Origin: Cydia pomonella
Taxonomy: Eukaryota; Arthropoda; Insecta; Lepidoptera; Tortricidae
Assembly: GCF_033807575.1 (NCBI RefSeq)
Contig: NC_084705.1
Coordinates: forward strand, 16,486,019-16,550,018
Length of the DNA: 64,000 nt
Direction of reading: 5' to 3'
The position numbers and the translations under genes are program-made. Below are positions 34,153 to 46,100 of the stretch, piece after piece (position 1 is the stretch's first letter; each line of letters begins with the position of its first letter). Below the pieces are notes generated by a model. The model did not search any database and was not told where the DNA came from. It worked only from the letters and a program-made list of their open reading frames with translations.

Positions 34153-37100
34153 TGCAATGTTTGCCTTTAAGAGTATAATGGATTTGTCAATTGTCTTTAC
34201 TGGACAGTTTGTTTTACACACACTTTTAGTGTTTCTGTTTGGCCCTATATGCCACGTCAAAGTAAGCCAAATATGGGTGATCAGGGGAAATAATTCAAGT
34301 AGCTTTGTAAAACTACATGGTTAAAAACTGGTAGAGAATGCCTTTTGGCATTAAGTCCACCATTTGTACATAATTGTATATCTTTGTGCAATAAAGTTTA
34401 AATAAATAAATAAAACGAGATAATTAGTATGTTAATAAGTACAAAACAAATACGTATACTTTAAGTAGTTAAGTGTTTTTTAACATAATACATACAAAAT
34501 TATTTTTTCACCTCAGCAGCTTGAAAAAGGGTACATTGGTGCTTAAAAACAGTGAGCAAAATCGCATTTTGCTCACTGAGTGAGACAAAATTACATTCAA
34601 GTGACCTTTACATTCGAATGTCATTTCAATATGTGGGGCTTAATACAAGTTCGAAATACTAGGATTCTATTCGCTATGTCCCTTTCACTTTGTGAGTAAA
34701 AAGTAGTCAATCGTATACGGATCTCTGATAATAGAGTCCCCCAAAAAAAAGGTAAAAATTAATCGTTCCGAAACACGTAAGTCTATGAAAGCAAATAATT
34801 CGTAAGTACGATTGACATTAAAATATAAATTACAATTATGATAGATATACTAATATTTCAACTTTTCTATTGTAAAATATAAACACCACAGCCGATATTC
34901 CTCACAGAATAATACTTGAACACGTTTTTACAAATTACCATTTTTATTATTGTTTTTGAACAGGTACTAGAATCCGAACGCCCCGCGCTATCAAAAAAAA
35001 TGCGCGGTTCTCATAGCCTTTTCAAAAAGAATTGTTGGTAGTTCTGACGGTTTCTGTCGTGATATTTAAGTGAGTTTATTTAAATAGAAAATGAGTGATA
35101 GTAGTGAGGAGGAAATAATTTTAACCCCGCAGGAGTTAAGAGATACTATATAGAATGCGGAATTAAGTTTCCTCCCGGATAAATCTCGGGAGATGTATAT
35201 GAAAGCATACGATAATTTCAACAAATGGAGAATGGAAAAGGGAGCGAATTCGTTATCGGAAACAGTTATTTTATCGTATTTCATAAAAATGTCTGAAACA
35301 AAACAATCTTCAACAATGTGGAGTGGTAGTTCCTCAGGAGATGCTGGAGATGTTGACGGTCTGACACCCGGCAACTCAGCTTTCAGCTTTCAGTTTTCAG
35401 GCTTTTCAGTTGCCGGGTGTCAGACCGTCAACATCTCCAGCATCTCCTGAGGATGCCTCGTAGAGAGGCGAAACACGTGTCGAGTTGTGTACTTTTGGTG
35501 GTGGGTTGTTATATTTATTTGCGTATTTATTTTTGCGGTGGGAGGGTGGGAACATTAATTGCATGTAAAAATACGCAAGTAAGTATAACGGGTTGGCACT
35601 GATTGACTAACACGTTATTTTCTCGCGGATTAGCAAAGTTATATTTCTTGCTTTAATTAGCATGGATTTCCACAAAGTAACGCCTGATTCTATTAATTAC
35701 ACTCTCTACGCTCGTGAACATATTATAGTTATTTTTTTGGATCCATGTTTCTAAAATTTCATGTTTTTTTAATTAATTAAATTACTTAGCTGTATTCTTG
35801 TAACTATTGCTCGGTTATATGCGCAGTATCCTTTTTCCTGAGAACACGACATATCTTCATTTTGAATTTATATCATATTTTACAGGACTCCCAGCATTAC
35901 CAGTCATAGAAGAAGTCAAGGAGAAGCGGAAATCGATTCTCATCAGATGGTCTGATGGAGTCGGAGATCTGGCCCGTGCAGTTCCTGGCAGGATTATGTA
36001 TCTACTTGAGGAACAACATCATCTCGGACCGAAGTACGAGGAGGCAAAGCTTGCAGGATGGAATCTGCTATTAAGAACCAATAAGTAAGTTCTTTTATTA
36101 ACTGTGATAGAATTAGCGTAACAATAACAAGGGCTTGAGTTACTAGATACTAGCAACTGAATAACACTATACACAATGGTATACATATTAGAATACGAAC
36201 CTGTGATTACTTAATATGTATAATAATATGCCATCAATAAAACACTACTCAAATCGAATGACTGTTTTCTGAAATAAGGTTCCGTCCTTGTTGGTCTTCA
36301 CTTAACAGTCTTAGACTACAGACAGTCCAGTTTGAAGGGTTTACACAGTAGGTATGTAAGTTCAAGCAATAGGGAATATTACGCTAAACTCTCTCTACCA
36401 CAATCCGTCAGAATCTGAGGGCCTACCGTGAAACAATAAAATCGAAATTTCGTTATCTAACCTCTCTATCACTCTTGCATATTCGAGCGATGAAGAGGCA
36501 GATAACTAAATTTCTATTTTCGTTTTTCCCGGTAGGCCCTTTGTAAATAAACCGCCTTGATGAATCAATGTCATACTTTATTATCTGTAAAAACTTGTCA
36601 AAAAACAGTTTAAGGCACAGTATCTTAAAGGCCGGCAACGCACTTACAACCCCTCTGGTGTTGTAGGTGTCCATGGGCGGCGGTAATCGCTTACCATCAG
36701 GTGATCCGTCTGCTCGTTTGCCTCCTGTGTCTTAAAAAAAATGTTACTCTATGATTTATGAAAGGTGCTAGTGCTGCACTCTGGCGGCAGAACATTGCAG
36801 TAATACTATAGTGATACTGTTCGCGAAAATATTTTTACTTAAAACTGAACCATTTTTTTCTGAAAAATCATCAACTTTTGGGTTATTCTATTCAGAATCT
36901 CGAGGACTACCTATTTAAAAAGGAAAAATTAATGTCCCAAAAAATTTACAGTTCTGTGACGCATTTTCACATACAATTTATATTTTTATTTTTATTTTAT
37001 TTTTATTTATTTGGAGATCCAACAGCTGTGACATTAACATAGAAAAATATAGTAGATACAGGAAGCCAATTATAGGAACTCACAGGTAGTAACATAATAC

Positions 37101-40100
37101 TAAACTAAGATTACGCACTATTGCAACCACATATCTGAACAAAGCGAATACAAATGATACTTAATAAGGATAATGAGGGAGCTCAAAATACTAATTAACT
37201 TAGTAACATAATGAGGTCTAAGGTAAAAGTATAAATAGTAAATAAGTAATTAATAGGTATTCAAGAAGGCGACAACACGCTCACTCAAAAGACTCATTTC
37301 TGCACTAAATTACGTCTCACGCTAGGAATGCCACAGTTGAATATATCCATATCCAATTCTTTAGATAGCTCATTTAGGTTACGACTGGCGCGTGGTAAAA
37401 AACTATTCTGTCTGTATTTGGAAGATGCATTGCTGATTGCTATTGGGGGATGACACCTTTTAGAACGAATGGGTGTTTTGAAACATAAGTTTACTTAGCA
37501 ACTCAGAGCAATCGATTACACCATTGGTAATACTTAGGAGATATGTAATATCTTTCACAGCGTTTTTGTAAAGGGACAAGGTGATGCTGCTTACATATTT
37601 TAAGATAGTTGGAAGAACTGTAGGGATATTTTAATTTAAAGCAAAGGTGTTTTATGATTTTTTCTAAATGCGTTCAATTCTGTCAATATATGTATTGTAG
37701 CAAGGGTTCCAGACCTGAGAGGCATATTCTAACTTACTTCTAACATATGAACAATATAGCACTTTAAGCGTCTTAGCCTGAGTGAAGTGAATAGAATTGC
37801 GCATTATGAAACCTAGGGCTTTATAAGCGCCACAAATAATGTTATTAATGTGATTATCAAAAATTAGTTTATAGTCGTGAATGACCCCTAAATCTCTCAT
37901 ACATGATACTTTCTGCAGGGTTTGACCCTTTAAGGCATAGGTAGTATCGACTAAGTTACTTTGGCGCGAGAAGGTCATTGCAAAACATTTAGAGGGATTC
38001 AAATCCAATCTGTTTAATTGACAATAATCATCAAGGCGTACGAGGTCAGACTGTAGTAATATTGAGTCAGCAATAGATTCTATCTTTAAGAAAACTTTCA
38101 TGACATCAGCGAAACAAAGAAGCTTGGAATGCAGGAGACATTTGTCAATATCATTAATAAATATATTAAAGAGCAACGGCCCTAATAATGACCCTTGCGG
38201 TACCCCACTAGGAACAGTGACCCAGCCGGACATATAATTATTCACGACAAGAGCCTGGGTTCTGTTCTCGATATATGATATAAACCATCGCAGTAAATCC
38301 CCATTTATTCCGATGTTATTCAGCTTTGATATATTTTTTTTATACCACGACGGTGGCAAACAAGCATACGGCCCGCCTGATGGTAAGCAGTCACCGTAGC
38401 CTATGGACGCCTGCAACACCAGAGGCATTACATGCGCGTTGCCGACCCTACAAACTACTACTTAGTTTACTAATTAGTAAACTGTGGTCAATGCGATCGA
38501 AACATTTGCTGTAATCAGTATATATTACATCAACTTGGGACCCACTATCCATAGCGTCAGTAACATAATCGTTCAACAGAATAAGATGAGATTTAATCCT
38601 ACAAACCTACCTTCAAAGTATAGGCTAAACGATACAGTTTCTTAAAGGAACGTTGACCTTTGCTATGCTTGAACAATCATTTGTCTTTAGAGAATAACAA
38701 TGTTTAAACTTTTTGCTTGCTAATCTTCGCAAGCTTTCATTTGATCTCTCTTCTTAAGAGCTTAGTTTAAACAATAGACAATATTGATCATTTATATTAT
38801 CAAGCTCGACGATATACTTTTTCACTGGATGTACATTATATACAGAAATTTTTTTAACGAAGTGGATGACTGAGGTTCTGTTAATTTTTAGGGTTCCGTA
38901 GCCAAATGACAAAAAACGGAACCCTTATAGATTAGTCATGTCCGTCTGTCTGTCCGTTTATGTCACGGCCACTTTTTTCCGAATCTATAAGAAGTTTACT
39001 GTTCAAAGTTGGTAAGTAGATGTATTCCATGAACCGCATTAAGATTTTCACACAAAAATAGAAAAAAAAATTTTTTGGGGGTTCCCCATACTTAGAACTG
39101 AAACTCAAAAAAATTTTTTTCATCAAACACATACGTGTGGGTGGGGTATATTGAGATTTCTAATATATATATATATATATATATTTAATTGAATAGTTTG
39201 CGCGAGAGACACTTCCAAAGTGGTAAAATGTATGCCCCCCCCCCCCCCGTAACTTCTAAAATAAGAGAATGATAAACCTAAAAAAAATATATGATGTACA
39301 TTACTATGCAGACTTCCACCGAAAATTGGTTTGAACGAGATCTAGTAAGTAGCTTTTTTAATACGTCATAAATTTTTTTTTCATCAAACCTATACGTGTG
39401 AGGTATCTATGGATAGGTCTTCAAAAATGATATTGAGGTTTCTAATAACCCTTCATGGGCGAGTCCGACTCGCACTTGGCCGCTTTTTTAACTCTTTGGC
39501 AGGTAGGAACTTTAAAACTACCTACTTATTATTCTATAGTCGAAACTTCACGCTTAAATATTACTACGTAAATATTAGGTATTTTAATAATTAATAATGA
39601 TAAGCGGTACTAAAACTGACTACCCATTAATAATATTTCACGTCCTGAGAAGAATGCAGCTAAATTTGCGAAAATATTTTCAGAACGAAAATATCTCTCC
39701 GCAACTTGCTTAAGCCAGGCCGCTGGTACCGCTTCAGGGTCGCCGCTATCAGCTCAGCCGGCAGCAGAGGTTTCTCATCTCCTAGCGCTCCCTTCACCCC
39801 CAGGAAGGGACCCAGAGCGCCTCCACCGCCAAAACGGTTGAGGGTACGCCCGGTGCGAACTGAAAACGGTATGTAATAGTGGTTATACTCGTAACAACGA
39901 AGCGAAATGACAACGTCCGGCTTTGCATAGACGTTAACTTTGATCTTTCGGGCGCTCAAATCCATATTCTTACTGTTTGGTGTGTCAAAAACCAATACGA
40001 GACGTAGCCACCAGATTAAATCGGGTTGGTTAGAAGATTTCAGTGTTTTCATGTTTTCAGGTTTTCAATCGTAACCTTATGGTGACAACTGCATATTATT

Positions 40101-43100
40101 ACTAGTCCTTCTACTCATTGATTGGTTATTCGCTATGTACATGACTGGCAAAGCTATTTACACGGATACAGTATTAATAATTATCAAATTAAATACGTTA
40201 GTTATATTAAGCATTTCATACAAATTACATTGGTCCCTTACACCATACAATTTAAATGAATATTTCAGGAGTAATCGTACATTAAAGTTTCATTTCGAGC
40301 CATATAAGTTGTACGAAATGTTAAAAACGCTATCCGCAGTTAGTTCTAATTTTTACCACCTTACGCGCTGGGATCGCTTTACTCGTACTTACCACCACCA
40401 TGTACTTTGCACGGTCCCAATAGGCGTGTTCCAAAATTGAAGTACTTACCTTGTACAAATTGTACAGGTTGCCTTTGATCGCGCCTAGGAAAGCGAGAAA
40501 TGTGTGCACGCACATACTTAACGAACTCCCGCACGCCGAAAGAGAAATAAGCGTATGTTGAACAACGAGTAAAACAAATTGGTATGCGATTTAAAAAAAA
40601 AAAAAAAACAGATTCAATCGTAGGCAATAAAATAAATAGGTATGGAAATATTTTATATGCTCCTAATGTATGTATAACCTATCTATAGTTACTTAGATAA
40701 TATGATTGCTTCTACTACAGTGCCTACACAGTCCGTCAAAATTTTACAAAGCCGGGTGATAGTTTGGAACCCTCGATGCGCAATACCGACATCTACTTGG
40801 CTGAATTGTTTAAAATATTTAAAGCTGCTAACACGTCGATCACCACACGAGTTGCTCTTAAGATGAAGACTCTTAAGTGTCAATAGCTCTCGAATACTCT
40901 CTCTCGATACGCTAAACTAAACAATTTTTCACGTCAGCAGCTCGAACAAGGGTAATTTGCTGCTTAAAAACAGTGAGCAAAATCGCATTTTGCTCACCGA
41001 GTGAGACAAAATAACATTCAAGTGACCTTTAGATTCGAATGTCATTTCAACGTGCGGGGCCTAATACAAGTTCGAAATATTTGGATTCTATTGTCCTTAT
41101 CCCTTTCACGTCATTAGCAAAAAGAAAGAGACAAAAAGTGCATACGTAATTCAACGGTATATCGACGGTTTATAATAGACCCCCGAAATAAGTCAGACCG
41201 TATCGTTCCAAAACACCCTACGAGTCTTCATTCATAATAATTAATTAATTAAATAAAAGTTTAAAATTTAATAAAAACACCATAATTTACGTATTTTATT
41301 ATACAATCAACACAATGAACTTATACAAATTTACGCAATTGTTATGCAGTAAATAATTCTACTTAACTACTTTTAATGATCTTTACTATAGTTGACAAAT
41401 AGTAGTATCCGCAATTCGGACCGGATCTTACAAAGTTTTTTTTTTTACATTAAAAAAGTTGTCGATTGAACTGTCAATTGATGTTCGTTAATTCATTATT
41501 TTCGTATTATTTTATTGAAATATCTTTCGTTTTGTTTTATTGCGGTAATTAAAGTTAATTGTTAGAATACCTTCAGAAAACATGAGTGAAATAGTGATCC
41601 GTCCGTCTGGATTAGATTTTTTCAGGTTGTATTTTTTGATGGCTGACTGACGTGAAAATTTTTGTGTACTACACGAGATCAAAGTTATTTACATCTCGTG
41701 CGCTTTTGAGTCCCTTACTACGCTCAAGATTCTAAATTAGATTAACTCGCTACGCTCGTGAATCTATTATAGAATCTTTCGCTTGCACGGGACTCAAAAC
41801 AAGCACTCGAAGAAATATCAAACTTTGCTCTCTTGTTGTACAAATAACTATTGTCTCGATTTAATCCGGTCTTCGTTTTAGCGTTCAAGTACTTATTCTT
41901 TCAATATTTTCATTTTTCACCTACATGATGTACATTCCTACCAAAAAAAAACCGGCCAAGAGCATGTCGGGCCATGCTCAGAGTAGGGTTCCGTAGATAC
42001 TCTTCCATCACAATAAGCTAAACTGGATCTTAAAGTATAGTAGATTGTAAGCCAAGGGTGAACTGTGAATGTACGTCTTTTTACTATGAAGGGGAAACTT
42101 TTTGCGATAACTCAAAAACAGCTAAACTGATCCGCTATAGTTTTCATTTAATGTCTTTCTTAAGCTATACTTCTACGACTTTTTCATATTTTTTGACCTA
42201 TGGTTCAAAAGTTAGAGGGGGCGGGAGGATACACTTTTTTTTCTTTCGGAGCGTTTATCTCCGAATATATTCACCACCGAATATATCAAAAAATGTTTGT
42301 TGAATACCCCTATTACTTTTGAAAGACCTTTCCAACGATACCCCACACTGTAGGGTTGAAGCGAAAAAAACTCACCCCCCTCTTTACGTGTAGGGGAGGT
42401 ACCCTTAAAAAACATTAAATTTTTAGATTTTATTGTATGACTTTATGGGCTTTATTGATTTATATATCCATGCCAAATTTCAGCTTTCTAGCACTAACGA
42501 CCATGGAGCAAAGCCTCGGACAGGGTTTAAGGGTTCCTATTACTACGGAACTCTAAAAAGGATTGTATTGCTTTTAGCTTTCATGTTTGTATTTAAGTGA
42601 GGTTTTTTGTTAACATGACACAGACAGAAAAATAAATCTATCTCCTGTACCCGAACTTTAAGGATACGGGTGTCCGATTTCTGGTTGTGACTTACGTTAT
42701 GTGTCCCAAGCCGATCCCGACGTAGTTAGTCATAGAGTATCAAATTATTCGCAATTTGAAACACCGACACAGGTCTTTGTGACACCAGGGCCATTCCATA
42801 TGAAAACACCAAATGGGGTGCGCTGCATGATGATGAGGATTTTGATGAAAAATATCATGGATGATTATATAAGTACACATACACCCATACACCCATACAC
42901 ATACATAAAACCATAGTTCTTTAATTTTTAATCGTTTAACTACCGTTTAACGTCTGCCTCAAGTTTGAAAATGAGCGATTTCCGTGGCCTATTCAAGCTG
43001 CTGTAATTGTTTTCTATCGCTGAAACTGAAATGTTTTTATTTCTACTACTAAATAAGTTTAATTTTAAAAATACACTTAGCATAAGTAATATTTTATTTC

Positions 43101-46100
43101 CTCATTAAACAGGAAATGTGTAAAAACTCATTTGATTTTGCTATTTTCACTGATGTACTTGCTGCGTAAGAAAGTAATTAATAAATAATAAACGGCCAAG
43201 AGCATGTCGGGCCACGCTCAGTGTAGGGTTCCGTAGTTACTCTTCCGTCACAATAAGCTAAACTGGAGCTTAAAGTATAGTAAATTGTTAACCAATGGAT
43301 GAAACGGTACCTTTCACCTGAGTTAAACAAATAGGCAAATTTGCATAATCAGTACCTAATTAAAATAAGTCTTTTTACTATGAAGGGAAAACTTTTTGCG
43401 ATAACTCAAAAACAGCTAAACTGATCATGTCCGCTATAGTTTTCATTTAATGTCTTTCTTAAGCTCTATATATTCACTTTATCAAAAAATGTTTCTTGAA
43501 AACCCCTATTAGTTTTGAAAGACCTTTCCAACGATACCCCACACTCTAGGGTTGAAGCGAAAAAAAAAATTCACCCCCACTTTACGTGTAGGGGAGGTAC
43601 CCTAAAAAAATTAATTTTCTAGATTTTATGGTACGACTTTGTCGGCTTTATTGATTTATATATCCATGCCAAATTTCAGCTTTCTAGCACTAACGACCAC
43701 GGAGCAAAGCCTCGGACAGACAGACAGACAGACAGACACTATAAGGGTTCCGTTTTATGCCATTTGGCTACGGAACCCTAAAAATGAGAACAACTACTTT
43801 GTAATTTGTCACAGAATTGACAATTTCAGAAAATTATATTTCTTACAAAAATTAAATAACAAACCCAATCAAGTGGATTCGTAAAGAACAAAGTAGGATC
43901 TATGTTTTGTATACTTAATGTTTTGGTCCCCTATATTATATATAGGTCTATACTCATTCTACACAGCGAAAAAAAGAAGATTATTTCTAGGCCCAGTAAA
44001 TATGACAAAAAAGCCATCGGAAAATGAGCGAAAATTGAACGGGTAGGTATACGAAGTTTTTCATGTTCATCATGGAATAAGTAAAATCATTTTGGTAGTA
44101 TTGAATGATAGCAATAACGTTTACCAGTGATTCAGATAAAGTTAAGTTATTTGAATATTAGTGACAGAAAAAAAACATCATTTCTGACCGAAAATGAAGC
44201 AAGATAAAATACAGGCTGTTTATTTAATCGTGATTTAATCACATGCAATAATTTATGGGTTGAATATATAGGTCATACTGGGCAACTTTTACTATGGGAC
44301 CAACCCCGAAATCTTGAAAAAAAATTACTCTCCTATAGAAAATATCAAGGTCAGACAGCCAAAAGTATGAAACAGCTAATTTTGACCTATTACCCCGTAA
44401 ATTATTGCAGGTGACTAAATAATCACCTGTATTACTATAACGCCGGTTTTATGTCATCAATGGTCACTGCATCCCTTCTGATTTTTTTCTTTTTTAGGGT
44501 TCCGTACCTCGAAAGGAAAAAACGGAACCCTTATAAGATCACTTTGTTGTCCGTCCGTCCGTCCGTCTGTCTGTCTGTCAAGGATCTTTTTCTCAGGAAC
44601 GCGTGGAGGTATCAAGCTGGAATTTATATCAAATACTCAGGTCTACTGTCCCTTGGAGCTGTGAAAAAAAACAAACTTCTAAGCCAACGCAATCAAAAGA
44701 TACAGCCGCTTATGCCGCAAATTTCCGCAAATTTTCGACACTCGCAAGGGAATCAAAACCTACAGGGTACTTCCGTGAACTCAGAATCTTGAAATTTGGT
44801 ACGAAGCAACATCTTATAGCACAAATAAAGGAAACATTGCGAAAATCGTAAATTTTTAGTTACATCATATAATAATATATACCTACAGGTTTGTACGGAA
44901 CCCTCGGTGCGCGAGTCCGACTCGCACTTGACCGGTGGGATAGTAAAATCCTCTATTGCAAAAACGTATCATTTTCTGCACACTTTTTAGAACTACAACT
45001 ACCCACTTACAGAGCATGAGAAATGAAAATAATTAAAGGTATATAAAAATTATCTCTTACAGATACAGTAACCGTTCGTCTAGAATGGAAGGAACCCAAC
45101 TCGGATTTGCCAGTGAACAGATATAAAGTGTTCTGGAGCCGTCGCGTTCGAGGCGTGACGGGAGATCTAGACTCAGTTCTAGTGAACCATCAGACAGTTC
45201 CTAGGGTAAGTTGGGGAAACTAGACTGTTAAACTAAATGTTTCAGATAGGGAATCGGAATCTGAAATGATATCGCTAAGAACCTCATGTGAAATATCACC
45301 AAGGGAAAGGGGGGGTCAAAAAGTAGCCAAAAAAACCTCGCGTTATTTGTGCATAAGCCCAAAGATAAAGGTAAAAAAAATGGATTTGAAAATAGCAAGA
45401 CTTTAATGTACTTGGAAACTACATTAAAGCATCGTAGTTACGGTTACCAGATACAAATGTTGAATTACCTGACAAAATTCCTGCTTTGTAATTTTTTCCT
45501 GAGTAACAATACAGGAATTAAAATAAAAATTCCTGTCATTTTCCTGACATGGCCGCATTCCTTACAAACCGCCAAAATTCCAGACGTCTGGTAACGCCAA
45601 TCGCCCAAATGAAATCAATTAAAATAATCAAGAAGCTATGGGAACTTTTCTACTTTGGACAATTTTTTCTTTTATGATTTTTAGAATTGTTGTTTATTAT
45701 CCGAATATTATAAAATACAATAATAAACTATCTAATACGATATAAAGTTAAAGGATTGGGTTATTTCTTTTGATATGATAGGTTGACAAAAAAAGGGAAA
45801 AGTGTCCAAGGAACGACACTCCAGGTGTACCTTGGACATATCCCGTTGTACCTCGGACATGATAATTTTAATTACTAAAATTATATCACAGACATAATGT
45901 TTATATATGAAATCACAGATTTTTTGCATATTTAAAAGAGTTTTATTACTATTTTTCTAAATTTTAATGTCGTCAGTGTTACATATATATATTTCTAAGG
46001 AAATAGATACATTTTATCTAGATTCTTTACAGTGCGTATGTAGTAAAATGGACAGGCCGCGTAGCCAACGTGCATATCGTTCACGCTCCGTGGCGAACGA

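Larger units (their letters stand above)
34503..35735 (+). mobile_element. Crypton-like element relic sharing ends with the 930-bp repeats
   Basis: The first 200 bp or so match the start of the 930-bp repeats (CACCTCAGCAGC, GTGAGCAAAATCGCATTTTGCTCAC, TTCAAGTGACCTTTA). The last bases resemble their tail (CTCTACGCTCGTGAA-ATATTATAG). In between lies a broken recombinase-like frame (35091-35330) and a palindromic insertion starting at 35331. Assignment to Cryptons rests on the protein fragment only. Confidence 0.55.
32776..35885 (+). other. Kal1: Kal1 intron 2
   Basis: 3.1 kb. Holds a truncated GC-rich foldback (32945-33060), a small MITE (33828-33982), an (AT)n tract near 34118, a LINE-type 3' tail near 34330-34420 (GTGCAATAAAGTTTAAATAAATAAA) and the Crypton-like relic (34503-35735). 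The 33065-33820 stretch shows nothing I can identify. Confidence 0.6.
36085..39683 (+). other. Kal1: Kal1 intron 3
   Basis: 3.6 kb. Holds a GGGCCTACCG-family MITE (36418-36540), a GGCAAACGAGCAG-type repeat (36626-36735), a LINE (36978-38605, - strand) and a GGGTTCCGTA-family repeat (38888-39488). Confidence 0.65.
39869..45062 (+). other. Kal1: Kal1 intron 4
   Basis: 5.2 kb. Holds the second 930-bp repeat (40925-41852), two related GGGTTCCGTA-family repeats (41951-42558 and 43191-43786), a MITE (44212-44429) and another GGGTTCCGTA repeat (44493-44936). The 39870-40920 and 42560-43185 stretches show nothing I can identify. Confidence 0.65.

Noticed and set aside
39660..40052. 130-codon - strand open frame
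   Set aside because: Antisense of Kal1 exon 4, which is supported by FN3 motifs and splice phase.
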